Source: JBDWFY01 sp039976075 (GTDB lineage: Bacteria > Pseudomonadota > Alphaproteobacteria > Rhizobiales > Stappiaceae). Taken from it: a stretch of 64,000 nt of DNA. Made by a program: the position numbers and the translations under genes. The notes below the pieces were generated by a model. It was not told the DNA's origin. It searched no databases and saw only the letters and a program-made list of their open reading frames with translations. Below, one piece after another: positions 1 to 7,928 of the stretch (position 1 is the stretch's first letter; each line of letters begins with the position of its first letter). The stretch spans positions 608,017 through 672,016 of the forward strand of contig JBDWFY010000011.1 of the NCBI GenBank assembly GCA_039976075.1. Direction: 5' to 3'.

Positions 1-188
1 TGGCGAAATGCGTCGGCTTCGTTGGTTTCGGTTCCAAATGTCATCGTCCCCAATGCGAATTTGGATACCAGTGGTCCACCTCTGCCCAGCGGGTTTGATG
101 GCATCGTCCTGGCCGCATTCTGATGTGCGTTCAAAATGGTTCTCCTGTTTGGATCGCGCAGCACCGCTGGCTGTGAACAACAAAAGCC

Positions 189-710
189 CTAGAACAGAAA
201 GTCGTCAAAGACCGGAACACTCACCGGTTCGACACTCTGTTGGATGCCCAGGTGTGAGGGGTCTTCTTCGATGGAACCATCGAGGTGCTGGTAGAGTTCG
301 TCCGGAACAGCGACATTTTCTCCATCCAGCCCCCGGATGACAATCTCGGTTAGATCAACATCGTCATCGTTAGCGGGTGTTTCGCTGAGAGGACCGGTAT
401 CAGCGATTTGTTCCGTAAAGACGAAGGAATCTGCTGTTACCGTAACGGCCGATGTCGCGCCACCCGGTTCACTCTCGGCATTCTTGAGCTGGTCCGGTTC
501 TGAAACGGGGCTACTATCGTCATCATCATCGCGGACCACGATATCCGGGAGACCCCCCTCGTTGCCTCTTTCATTCACGCCAATTGCGTTTTCGCCAGGG
601 CTGTCCAGATCCAAGTTGCTATCGTTAAACGGATCCGGCTCTTTGTAGATCCACTGGGCTGCCCATTGCAGCTCGTCTTGAGTTTCAGCGTTCTCCATCC
701 GGATTTTCAT
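189..710 (-). CDS. Acidic hypothetical protein
   Basis: A 173-residue protein of unknown function. I chose the ATG at 710 because a strong purine-rich ribosome site (GAGGAAGGAAGA) lies just upstream of it; a longer reading to 761 would bury that site. The protein is strongly acidic, with a run of five Asp near the middle and many Asp/Glu towards the C-terminus, and it has no signal peptide or membrane segment. It ends in an acidic/aromatic tail (FDDFLF). It resembles no family I recognise; the composition suggests a soluble, partly disordered protein. The next gene upstream on the same strand is a small secreted protein 115 bp away. Confidence 0.6.
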   Translation of the reverse strand: MKIRMENAETQDELQWAAQWIYKEPDPFNDSNLDLDSPGENAIGVNERGNEGGLPDIVVRDDDDDSSPVSEPDQLKNAESEPGGATSAVTVTADSFVFTEQIADTGPLSETPANDDDVDLTEIVIRGLDGENVAVPDELYQHLDGSIEEDPSHLGIQQSVEPVSVPVFDDFLF

Positions 711-825
711 TTGTCTTCCTTCCTCAAGGCTCGGGCATGATCGATCGGAAGCGTTTTTCAACTCTTCTGCAATGCCTGTATCGGTAGTTTTGGGAGCGAT
801 GGTGTTGCGGTTCGGCGTTCCATCC

Positions 826-1107
826 TCAACCGCCGACCATTTTTATTTTTTGGCAGCCAGTGGTTCGTCCGAACCGCTTGCGCTTGCGTTTCCATTCGAG
901 GATCCGGTTGCACTGTCGTCTGGCTCGTTTGCAGGCGGTGCTCATCTTGCGCGCTCCCGCACCCTCGTCAATTCTGCGGCCTTCGACGTCGATGGCCGCG
1001 TACGAACAGTACTTTCTTCCAGCTTGGCTCGGTTCTGTTGAGGCTGCATAGATTACCGAAGAAGCAAGCACCATGGCGCCAAGCACATAAAGGGTTTTCG
1101 CTTTCAT
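826..1107 (-). CDS. Small secreted basic Cys-containing protein
   Basis: A 93-residue protein. The ATG at 1107 follows AAAGGAAAG and opens a clear Sec signal peptide (MKAKTLYVLGAMVLASS, cleavage probably after YAAS or SQA). The mature part is short, rich in Arg/Lys and has four Cys (KYCSYA, TACKRA, QCNRI, GCQK), so two disulphides are possible. This layout is common in small periplasmic alphaproteobacterial proteins of unknown function; no function can be assigned. A longer ORF to 1164 exists but would hide the signal peptide. Confidence 0.65.
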   Translation of the reverse strand: MKAKTLYVLGAMVLASSVIYAASTEPSQAGRKYCSYAAIDVEGRRIDEGAGARKMSTACKRARRQCNRILEWKRKRKRFGRTTGCQKIKMVGG

Positions 1108-1306
1108 CTGACTTTCCTTTGCCGGGCAGGCCCTGATCGCGCCGGCCCTTATCACGCCGGGCACTCGCTACCGGTCTTTGGCGTCAGTTGGATCGGCGTC
1201 TGCGGCTGACTGATTTCGATGTTTCTGGATACATTTCGACAGGTAAGGAAGAGCGGCCGTTGCCACCAACAAAAGAAAAGTTTGAGCCATCAAACTGGTT
1301 ATTGAC

Positions 1307-1325
1307 GACCGGCCTCGCGCCGGTC
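1307..1325. terminator. GC-rich hairpin downstream of the LysR gene
   Basis: A 7-bp perfect stem, GACCGGC/GCCGGTC, with a 5-base loop, sits 12 bp beyond the stop of the LysR gene. There is no clear T-run on either strand, so it may only stabilise the transcript 3' end. Confidence 0.3.
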
Positions 1326-1336
1326 TTCTCCGCCCG

Positions 1337-2233
1337 TCAGGTGCGATAGCTTTCTGTTACCGCGTCCAGCCATGCTCGAAATTTTTTGATTGTCTGTGCG
1401 TGACGACGGCTTTCTGGGAAGACGAGCCAGTAGGCGCTGCCATCATCGCACGTAAGCTCAAATGGCTGAAAGAGTTGACCCTGCGCGAGTTCCTTTTGAA
1501 AGAACGCAGGGGTCAGCATCGCAACTCCCTGGCTTGCAATGGCCGCATTGGCCTCCAGAATTTGCGGTCCAAACTGCTGATTGGGCCTGTCGGTCAGATC
1601 AACATCTCCCAGGCCCGCAGCATCAAGCCAAAGCCGCCACCATGGGTCTGCATGAGAAATGATCGGGAGTTTCAGCAAATCTGCAGGTGCGTGAATGCCT
1701 CCGATACTTTCTGCCAGCTCGCGGCTCAGCATCGGTGTGAACCGCGTGGGCATGAGCTGATGGCTGACCAGGCCCGACCACGTGCCTTTGCCTCCGCGGA
1801 TGGCAACGTCAAAGCCATCGGACGCAAAGTCCGCGAGCCCTTCACTGACTTCGACCCGGACGGCGACTTTCGGATTTTCCATTTGAAACGCGCCAAGATG
1901 TTGCGCCAGAAAATTCGTTCCAAATGTCGGGATCACGCTGATGGACAGCAACTCCTGCGAAAGGCCTTTCGCATCGGCAAATCCATCGCGAAGAATATCC
2001 AATGACTCTGACGCCTTTTCGGCAAACCTGGCGCCCAGTTCCGACAATTCAACACCGCGGGCCTGGCGCACAAATAGGGGCGCGCCAATGCGTTCTTCAA
2101 GGATCTTGATCTGGTAGCTCACGGCGGCCTGGGTCATGCCGAGCTTGTCAGCTGCAGTCGTGAAGTTCTTACACCGCGCGGCTTCTTCAAAGACCCTGAC
2201 AGCCGCCAACGGGGGCAGTTGAGAACGCGCCAT
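1337..2233 (-). CDS. LysR-family transcriptional regulator (GcvA-like)
   Basis: A 298-residue LysR-type activator/repressor of normal length. Residues about 5-65 form the winged helix-turn-helix (RVFEEAARCKNFTTAADKLG, then VSYQIKILEERIG), and the rest is the periplasmic-binding-like effector domain. The opening (LPPLAAVRVFEEAAR) and QAAVSYQIK resemble the GcvA/AmpR-like subgroup. I start at the ATG at 2233; a TTG lies just before it. It stands alone: the upstream 450 bp contains no convincing divergent target, only a fragment of another gene, so its regulon cannot be inferred. The effector is unknown. Confidence 0.9.
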   Translation of the reverse strand: MARSQLPPLAAVRVFEEAARCKNFTTAADKLGMTQAAVSYQIKILEERIGAPLFVRQARGVELSELGARFAEKASESLDILRDGFADAKGLSQELLSISVIPTFGTNFLAQHLGAFQMENPKVAVRVEVSEGLADFASDGFDVAIRGGKGTWSGLVSHQLMPTRFTPMLSRELAESIGGIHAPADLLKLPIISHADPWWRLWLDAAGLGDVDLTDRPNQQFGPQILEANAAIASQGVAMLTPAFFQKELAQGQLFQPFELTCDDGSAYWLVFPESRRHAQTIKKFRAWLDAVTESYRT

Positions 2234-2586
2234 CAATTAACTTCCCTTATGGATCAGCTGTTGAGTTTGATTAGTTTAAAGGAGTTAAAGCCGTCAAGCT
2301 TGCCGCACTCATTAAAAAATCAAATAAGAAGAAGGCGGCCATGTTGCCATGTGTTTTGCAAAGATTTTTAAGCGTGCGACGCCACAAACGGTGCGGGGAA
2401 GTTCGGCTCAGTTTGACGTCTCAAGAGATCAGCTGCTGGTCTGATCATATGAAGAACGACATTGGGATGGGTGAAACAAGACTGCCTTCCAATCATTCTG
2501 CCTTGCGAGCTCAAGACCTGCTCTGGCGGAAATGGAAGAAATGAATGCGTTCTCAATAATCCCAAAGAGCATTGATTGGGCCGGCT
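2234..2586. other. Gene-poor intergenic stretch
   Basis: About 350 bp between the LysR gene and the ATPase fragment. AT-rich sequence at 2260-2340 probably holds the LysR promoter. Short ORFs on both strands (2341-2544 and 2368-2565) overlap each other and have no family resemblance or good ribosome site. Confidence 0.5.
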
Positions 2587-2694
2587 GATTGCTGTCCGCT
2601 GGATTTCTTTGCCTATTCAGACGTGATCAGAGAACAGGGTGGGACCAATTGGTTTCCACCGGGCAGTCGTCTGGGCAGAATCGAAGCTGATTGA
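2587..2694 (+). pseudogene. Fragment of an AAA-type ATPase, paralogue of the gene at 5148
   Basis: The + strand reads DCCPLDFFAYSDVI, then NWFPPGSRLGRIEAD and a stop. This aligns without gaps to residues about 80-117 of the intact ATPase at 5148-5726 (DRCPLDFIAYLEVI and DWFPSGSLLTRIEAA). There is no Walker A or start codon in the preceding sequence, so only an internal piece of about 36 codons survives. It directly abuts the stop of the TetR gene on the other strand. This looks like the remnant of an old duplication or of a diverged homologue. Confidence 0.75.
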
Positions 2695-3261
2695 TTATCC
2701 GGGGGTTGAAAGCTGAGTGATTGCACCCTTTGCGGAATCAAGAATTGATTGTGATTTTTGTTTGTCATTGACCATCCGAGCCAGGGTGACAGACCCGATC
2801 AACAGGGCAAGACGTGCATATCCTGTATGGTCGGCGTCACCACCCTGCAAAAGCGATGCAACACGGTTGACTGCTTCGGCAGTTTCACGGTGGGTCTCAC
2901 CTTCGGCGCGGATCAGCTCCGGCCCAAGTGCCGCCATTGGACATCCCTTTTTCCTGTTGGTGACATGAGCAGGGGACAAGTAGGTCTCGATGTAATCCGC
3001 CCGGGCTGCCTCTCTGGTTTCTGCATTCGATGAGTTCTCCATCCCGGCCACCACGTCATCGACGGCCTTTTGGAACGCCTCTGCCACAAGATCATCTTTG
3101 CCGGTAAAATGACGATAGAAACCACCATGGGTCATTCCAGCCGCCTTCATGACCTCGGATACGCTGGTCGCTTCGATCCCATGTTCGCGAAACAGGTCCG
3201 CCGCCGCATCCAATATCCGTGCATGTGACTTCTGTTTTTCGGCTTCCGACATTCTTGGCAT
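2695..3261 (-). CDS. TetR-family transcriptional regulator
   Basis: A 188-residue TetR repressor. The N-terminal helix-turn-helix is classical (ILDAAADLFREHGIEATSV, then GMTHGGFYRHFTGKDDLVAE) and the rest is the variable ligand/dimer domain with a TetR_C-like KKGCPMAALGPEL segment. It is divergently transcribed from the NmrA-like oxidoreductase at 3350, with an 88-bp spacer full of inverted repeats, so it most likely represses that gene and itself, released by an electrophile or aromatic ligand. The ligand is inference only. Confidence 0.9.
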   Translation of the reverse strand: MPRMSEAEKQKSHARILDAAADLFREHGIEATSVSEVMKAAGMTHGGFYRHFTGKDDLVAEAFQKAVDDVVAGMENSSNAETREAARADYIETYLSPAHVTNRKKGCPMAALGPELIRAEGETHRETAEAVNRVASLLQGGDADHTGYARLALLIGSVTLARMVNDKQKSQSILDSAKGAITQLSTPG

Positions 3262-3284
3262 TCGAAAAAAGCTTTCCGATCAGG

Positions 3285-3349
3285 TTGACAATTTAGATTC
3301 AATCTATCATCTAATATTATAGATTACAATCATCATCTAAAGGTGTTCC
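3285..3349. promoter_or_regulatory. Divergent promoter/operator region of tetR and the NmrA-like gene
   Basis: A TTGACA hexamer (3285-3290) is followed by the perfect inverted repeat TAGATT-C-AATCTA (3294-3306) and then an imperfect one, ATCTA...TAGAT (about 3310-3325); a further ATCATCTA lies at 3331-3342. Repeated TAGAT/ATCTA half-sites between a TetR gene and its divergent neighbour are the expected form of a TetR operator. Confidence 0.6.
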
Positions 3350-4456
3350 ATGTCAGCCAATCCGAAAATTCTTGTCACCAGCGCGTCGGGTAAGACAGGA
3401 AGATCCGTCGTGCTTCAACTCCTTGAAAAGGGTTATTCCGTTCGGGCATTCGTTCACCGCATCGATGCACGGTCAGAGCGGTTGGCGGGAGCGGGTGCCG
3501 AAATTTTTGAAGGCGACCAATACGACATTGGCGATATGCGCCGTGCAATGGATGGGGTCAAGCGCGCCTATCAGTGCGCCCCGACGGCGCCCAATGGTCT
3601 CCACTTCAATGCAGTTTTTACAGCCGCAGCCCATGAAGCAGAGCTTGAGCACGTAGTGGTGTTAGGGCAATGGCTGATGGCAGCGGACCACCCGTCGCTA
3701 TTTACGCGCGAGGTCTACATTTCAGACATTCTTGCGCGTCTATCGCCCGATACCACGATCACGTCAGTCGATCCCGGCTGGTTTGCCGATAACTATCTGA
3801 TGGTCCTCGAATCCGCCGCCCATCTGGGCTTGTTCACAATGCCGCTTGGGGCCGGAGACGTGAAGAAAAACGCTCCTCCCTCGAACGAAGATATCGCCAG
3901 CGTTGCTGTCGCTGCGCTTGTTGATCCCAAAACCCACGCAGGTAAGCGCTATCGCCCCACCGGGCCAGAACTGATGTCACCCAATGACATTGCAGACGCG
4001 ATGGGGCGGGCATTGGGGCGCAAGGTCAGATACATGGACATTTCGGAGAAGATGATGACCAAGGCTCTGCGGGCGAATCCACCGTCAAATTACTCAGAGG
4101 CTGCCGTCTCGCAACTGGCGCTTTATGCCGATGAATACCGCCGGGGCAGTTTTGCGGTCAACGCACCGACGCGAGATGTCGAGATCGTAGGCGGGCGCAC
4201 GCCTGAAGTTTTTGAGAGCATCGTTCAGCGCTATGTGGCCAACGAACCAAGGCTAAAGCCAAGCCTTGCCCGTCGCCTGGCCGCATTCGTTGGCTTCATG
4301 AAGATACTGATCACCCCGGCTTTGGATCTGGCAAAAGTCCAGGACGATCGCGACTACGTCCAAATCAGGCAGCCTCGATTCAGTCAGGACAGCGCAGAGT
4401 GGCTGGCGACGCATGAGCCGCAACCCGCACCGGTTACACGGCTCGTTTCTGCATGA
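3350..4456 (+). CDS. NmrA-like NAD(P)-binding oxidoreductase
   Basis: A 368-residue atypical short-chain dehydrogenase of the NmrA/NAD-dependent epimerase type. The N-terminus KILVTSASGKTGRSVVLQLL is the Rossmann nucleotide-binding loop of the NmrA group, followed by RAFVHRIDAR, which fits NADP preference. The central SVDPGWFADNYL and RYRPTGPELMSPNDIA segments are typical of quinone-reductase or azoreductase-like NmrA proteins. The C-terminal 70 residues extend beyond the usual domain. It is divergent from a TetR repressor and 50 bp upstream of the carbonic anhydrase gene, so the two may be co-transcribed. Substrate unknown; redox sensing rather than catalysis is also possible. Confidence 0.85.
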   Translation: MSANPKILVTSASGKTGRSVVLQLLEKGYSVRAFVHRIDARSERLAGAGAEIFEGDQYDIGDMRRAMDGVKRAYQCAPTAPNGLHFNAVFTAAAHEAELEHVVVLGQWLMAADHPSLFTREVYISDILARLSPDTTITSVDPGWFADNYLMVLESAAHLGLFTMPLGAGDVKKNAPPSNEDIASVAVAALVDPKTHAGKRYRPTGPELMSPNDIADAMGRALGRKVRYMDISEKMMTKALRANPPSNYSEAAVSQLALYADEYRRGSFAVNAPTRDVEIVGGRTPEVFESIVQRYVANEPRLKPSLARRLAAFVGFMKILITPALDLAKVQDDRDYVQIRQPRFSQDSAEWLATHEPQPAPVTRLVSA

Positions 4457-4505
4457 CGCACTCAATACGCCCACTCATGTAATCAGCAGAAAGAAGAACA
4501 TTCTT

Positions 4506-5054
4506 ATGTCCAGTATTGAAATTCTGAAAACACGTAACCGCGCCTTTGCCGAAAGCTTTTCTCACCGCGATATGCCGGCCTTGCCCAAACTCGGCACGCT
4601 GATCTTGACCTGCATCGATGCGCGCGTTGATCCCGCCCATGTACTCGGTTTGGAACTCGGCGATGCTGTTGTTTTCCGCAACAATGGTGGACGTGTCACT
4701 CAAGCCTTTATCGACGAGGTCTCGGCGCTTGCCGCACTGGTGGCAAGAATGACCGGCGTAGAGGAGGCCGGTTTCGATATCGTTCTGATGGAACACACGA
4801 AATGCGGCGCGCAAGCCTTTGCCGATCCTGAATTTCGTGCTCAGTTGAAAGAACGGATTGATGTTGATGTATCCGGCAGTGCGATTGCCAACCAGGAGGA
4901 CACTCTTCTTGCCGATATCGTGCGGCTTCGAGACGCTCCGCACCTGCCGGGGACCGTCACAGTTGCTGCCATGCTTTATGATGTGGAATCAGGTTCGGTC
5001 CGCGAAGTGGCCCAGGCGCGCGCATTAGCAGAACTTCGAAAGGAATCTGCCTGA
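4506..5054 (+). CDS. Beta-class carbonic anhydrase-like protein
   Basis: A 182-residue protein of the beta carbonic anhydrase family, which interconverts CO2 and bicarbonate at a zinc ion. The zinc ligands are visible: Cys36 and Asp38-Arg40 in TCIDARVDP, and His97/Cys100 in EHTKCGAQ. FRNNGG at 57-62 is also diagnostic. It is shorter than plant-type enzymes and belongs to the compact bacterial subgroup. The ATG at 4506 was preferred over an upstream GTG because it starts directly before the family N-terminus. It probably shares a transcript with the NmrA-like gene 50 bp upstream. Confidence in family is high; physiological role is not evident. Confidence 0.85.
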   Translation: MSSIEILKTRNRAFAESFSHRDMPALPKLGTLILTCIDARVDPAHVLGLELGDAVVFRNNGGRVTQAFIDEVSALAALVARMTGVEEAGFDIVLMEHTKCGAQAFADPEFRAQLKERIDVDVSGSAIANQEDTLLADIVRLRDAPHLPGTVTVAAMLYDVESGSVREVAQARALAELRKESA

Positions 5055-5147
5055 GTTCTACCGTTACTCGCCGGATACTCCCTTCCAGCCGCGCTGGTGG
5101 CGGTGAATCCGGTGGCCTGATTGCCGGACCGTCGCTAAAAGCACCTC

Positions 5148-5726
5148 ATGAGAATTGCAGTCACCGGCACGCACGGCAGCGGTAAAACCACCTTGGTTGA
5201 CGACTTTGCCGATGCTTTCAGGCATTTCGAACCTATACCGGAACCTTATTGGGACCTGGCAGAGCAGGGCATGCTGCTGCCGGGAGAACCGACCGTTGAC
5301 AGCTTTTTGACGCAACTGCACCACAGCCTGTCCGTGATCTCCGCCTCCGGTGCAGAGGCGGAAACAGACGTCATTTTCGACCGCTGTCCGCTGGATTTCA
5401 TTGCCTATCTGGAAGTGATCAGCGAGCAGAATGGGACTGACTGGTTTCCTTCCGGCAGTCTTCTGACAAGGATCGAAGCGGCGTTGGCGGCGCTGGATCT
5501 GATTGTCTTTCTTCCCCTTTCAGAACCGGATCAAATTACAGCGGATATTGAGTACCAGGAGCTGCGGGGCCAGGTTGATGAACGACTGAAAAGTATTTTG
5601 CGGGAGGATGAATTGGGGTTGCTGGAGAACGGTCCCAGGATTATCGAACTGACGGGTTCGCCTCAGGTGCGCATTGACGCGCTTGTGAAAACAGTTCCCG
5701 CTCTCCAAAAAAGACAACCTATATGA
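5148..5726 (+). CDS. AAA-type small ATPase/kinase-like protein
   Basis: A 192-residue P-loop protein. Walker A is GTHGSGKTT at residues 7-15, directly at the N-terminus as in nucleoside-kinase-like or AAA_28 proteins. A kinase-like DRCPLDFIAYL motif follows at about 80 and a hydrophobic LDLIVFLPLSEPD strand at about 117, which in this group precedes the lid. It most resembles small ATPases annotated as ATP/GTP-binding. The target is unknown. A decayed internal fragment of a paralogue is found at 2587-2694. Confidence 0.75.
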   Translation: MRIAVTGTHGSGKTTLVDDFADAFRHFEPIPEPYWDLAEQGMLLPGEPTVDSFLTQLHHSLSVISASGAEAETDVIFDRCPLDFIAYLEVISEQNGTDWFPSGSLLTRIEAALAALDLIVFLPLSEPDQITADIEYQELRGQVDERLKSILREDELGLLENGPRIIELTGSPQVRIDALVKTVPALQKRQPI

Positions 5727-5804
5727 CGCTCAGGTGCAGGAGATTTTGTGATGGTTCTATCGGGGAGGCAACTTCTGGAACCGCAGAGTCGCACGCGAAG
5801 TTCC

Positions 5805-6428
5805 CTAAATGAAGTGCACGCCTTTCTCCGCCAGGAGCTTTAATGTTTTTCGACTGGCCGTTTCGTCGGCAGACAAAACAGCGCCTTTGACAAGCTCCAC
5901 TTCGTAACCGCGCAATCGGGCCGCCTGAGCGGTTTTTGCGACACAATAGTTTCCGTCCAGGCCAACAATACGCAGGGTGCCGACATCGAGTGTTTTGAGG
6001 AGCTGGTCGAATTCTCCTGTCTCAAATGTATCCTGAACCCGCTTGACAATCCTGTGGTCGGCCAGGTCACTGAAGGGCGGGGCAAGCTCGGTTCCCGGCG
6101 TACCCGCGATCGCCTGACTTTTCATCATCAACCGCGCCAGGAGTTTTGTGGAGGGGATCGACCACTCCTGGCGAACGGCAATGACCGGTTCGCCCTTTGC
6201 CCGTGCGGATGCCGCTTCAGACAGCACGGCTGTTTCGACAGCCGATTTGGAAACTGCGTCGTAGGCTCCGCCGTCCCAAAATACAGTCTGCAAATCGACA
6301 AGCACCAAGGCGCGATTAGCCCGCGATCCGATCTGAGGGCCGTTGCTGATCTTGCCGATTAGTCTGATACCATTGAGTAACCAGGCCAGAACCGCGACGA
6401 CCGGCAGGACAAGGACCAGGGCACTCAT
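5805..6428 (-). CDS. Membrane-anchored isochorismatase-like cysteine hydrolase
   Basis: A 207-residue cysteine hydrolase of the isochorismatase/nicotinamidase superfamily. The catalytic triad is visible: Asp45 (LVLVDLQ), Lys129 (VKRVQDTF) and Cys162 (GNYCVAKTA). Unusually, residues 2-24 form a hydrophobic segment (MSALVLVLPVVAVLAWLLNG), so the enzyme is probably tethered to the inner membrane or exported. It overlaps the MarR gene by 4 bp (start ATG within the MarR stop), so the two form an operon under the MarR operator upstream. The substrate is unknown. Confidence 0.85.
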   Translation of the reverse strand: MSALVLVLPVVAVLAWLLNGIRLIGKISNGPQIGSRANRALVLVDLQTVFWDGGAYDAVSKSAVETAVLSEAASARAKGEPVIAVRQEWSIPSTKLLARLMMKSQAIAGTPGTELAPPFSDLADHRIVKRVQDTFETGEFDQLLKTLDVGTLRIVGLDGNYCVAKTAQAARLRGYEVELVKGAVLSADETASRKTLKLLAEKGVHFI

Positions 6429-6877
6429 GTGCCATTTCCGTCTGTGTGCGCCATCAGTTTCCGAACCAGGGCCGATGTCACTTCCAACGTTGCACTGACC
6501 TGCGCCGGATCAAAGTCAGCACTCAGGTTTTCAATGATTTTTTGCTCTCCACTCATGACGTCCCTGATCAAGGCGCTGCCTTTGTCGGTCAGCGCGATCA
6601 GGGGTGAGCTTTTGTGTCTTGGGTTTGCCAGTTTACAACTCAAACCTCCCGCGAGCGTTTCATTGACCATGACCTGCACATATTGGCGTTTGATGAAAAG
6701 GTGATGGGCAATGTCCGGCACCGACAGGCTGCCATGCTGCAAAACGACTTCAAGAACGGCACGCGTTCGCACGGTGAGACCGGTGTCCGAAAGGCCCTGC
6801 TCAACAAGCGCTTCGGCCGCCTGCATCAGCGGTCGCGACATCCAGATAACTTTGTAAAGCTCTTCAGTGGTTTTCAT
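6425..6877 (-). CDS. MarR-family transcriptional regulator
   Basis: A 150-residue winged-helix regulator: dimerisation helices at both ends, with the DNA-recognition part around SVPDIAHHLFIKRQYVQVMV and a wing near SSPLIALTDKG. I start at the ATG at 6877 (MKTTEELYK) because the alternative ATG at 6889 lies inside a perfect 17-bp palindrome that is almost certainly its own operator. It is translationally coupled to the isochorismatase-like gene and presumably autorepresses the pair, released by a small phenolic or oxidising ligand, as is usual for MarR. The ligand is not deducible. Confidence 0.85.
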   Translation of the reverse strand: MKTTEELYKVIWMSRPLMQAAEALVEQGLSDTGLTVRTRAVLEVVLQHGSLSVPDIAHHLFIKRQYVQVMVNETLAGGLSCKLANPRHKSSPLIALTDKGSALIRDVMSGEQKIIENLSADFDPAQVSATLEVTSALVRKLMAHTDGNGT

Positions 6878-6886
6878 GACACTATG

Positions 6887-6903
6887 CATGTCATATTGAC
6901 ATG
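6887..6903. promoter_or_regulatory. Perfect 17-bp palindrome, likely MarR operator
   Basis: CATGTCATATTGACATG is a perfect inverted repeat (CATGTCA-TAT-TGACATG) 10 bp upstream of the chosen MarR start. A further TGTATAATGTCAA follows at 6902-6914, giving a second half-site and an AT-rich -10-like element. Confidence 0.7.
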
Positions 6904-7081
6904 TATAATGTCAAATTAAAATTGAGACAGAGTGAACCACTGATGCGGGCAGCCGCAACAGACGGTGTCACCAAAGCGATGTATGGGGTGCTGGAGAGGC
7001 GGTTGTTGTGTCCTGCCGCGGCATGCCAATTTTGTTGACATGGCCGGTGCTGACTGTAACCCAGGGACGGGCGCTCAGTGA

Positions 7082-7588
7082 GTGAAGCGCGCCTTTGAGC
7101 AGAATGGAAACCAATTGACCAGCAATATCACGTTCACCCGACTGTCCGGGATTGAGCCGAACGAAATCAGGGCGCACATGTCCGATCCTCGGGTTGCAGA
7201 GCATATGCCGCTTTTGACATTCGAATGGGACGAAGCCGCTGCAGCAAAATTCATTGCCGATAAGGAAGAGCGCTGGCACCGCGATGGGCTTGGGCACTGG
7301 GCCATATTGTCAGATGGCACCTATGTCGGCTGGGGTGGTTTCCAGAAAGAGGGAGAGGAATGGGACTACGGATTGGTACTCCGGCCCGATGCCTTCGGCC
7401 TGGGCGCACGCATAACCAGAAAAGCAATCGCGTTTGCCGTTGCTGATGAACGCATACCTTTCGTGACTTTCCTGCTGCCACCATCCCGCAAAAATCTAAG
7501 TGCGCTCGCAAGGATTGGGGCGGTCCTTGTGGGTGAAATAGACTATGACGGGGCAGTCTTTCTCAAATATCGGCTTGAGACTGAATGA
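7082..7588 (+). CDS. GNAT-family N-acetyltransferase
   Basis: A 168-residue acetyltransferase of the RimJ/RimL-like type. It has the early DPRVAEHMPLLTFEWD stretch, a mid-strand GTYVGWGGFQ that aligns with the core beta strands, and an acetyl-CoA loop region LRPDAFGLGARITRKAIAFA. The start is uncertain: the reading frame opens with a GTG at 7082 and no ATG is available before the family core. It stands alone between unrelated genes. Acceptor unknown. Confidence 0.75.
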   Translation: MKRAFEQNGNQLTSNITFTRLSGIEPNEIRAHMSDPRVAEHMPLLTFEWDEAAAAKFIADKEERWHRDGLGHWAILSDGTYVGWGGFQKEGEEWDYGLVLRPDAFGLGARITRKAIAFAVADERIPFVTFLLPPSRKNLSALARIGAVLVGEIDYDGAVFLKYRLETE

Positions 7589-7928
7589 GTTTTTTTTCGC
7601 CGCTTTGGACTTAATTGGTTGAATATGGCGGGGTAGGGGCGGCTCCTGGTTAAACCCGTCAACCGCCCTGGTCCTGTCAGGGTGGGCGATAGAGCGCAGC
7701 CAAACGCCCGGCTGCTTCATCGGCAAACAGCTTCACCAACGTTCACACAATGCTGATCTATCGTGACTGGCGATGCAGCGAAATGCGGCCACAATCTAGT
7801 TCAGGCCGATGCGCACTGCTTCTGGTTTGAAGCTCCGTCCATCTGGACTGTGCGCAGCGGGCTGTACAGGCTAACCCTTAGGAAGCTTGTGCGTCTGAGG
7901 ATGAAATAATCACGCGAAAGGCCCGTCC
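7589..7928. other. Intergenic stretch of 340 bp
   Basis: No convincing gene. It includes a GGGGTAGGGGCGGCT segment (7630-7644) that recurs in similar form in other gaps (14.78, 27.1, 34.6 and 37.8 kb). The 3' part presumably carries the promoter of the DUF3179 gene. Confidence 0.45.

Noticed and set aside
8..340. 110-codon + ORF at the left edge
   Set aside because: Antisense to the acidic protein gene, which has a strong ribosome site; the + product is a Pro/Arg-rich shadow.
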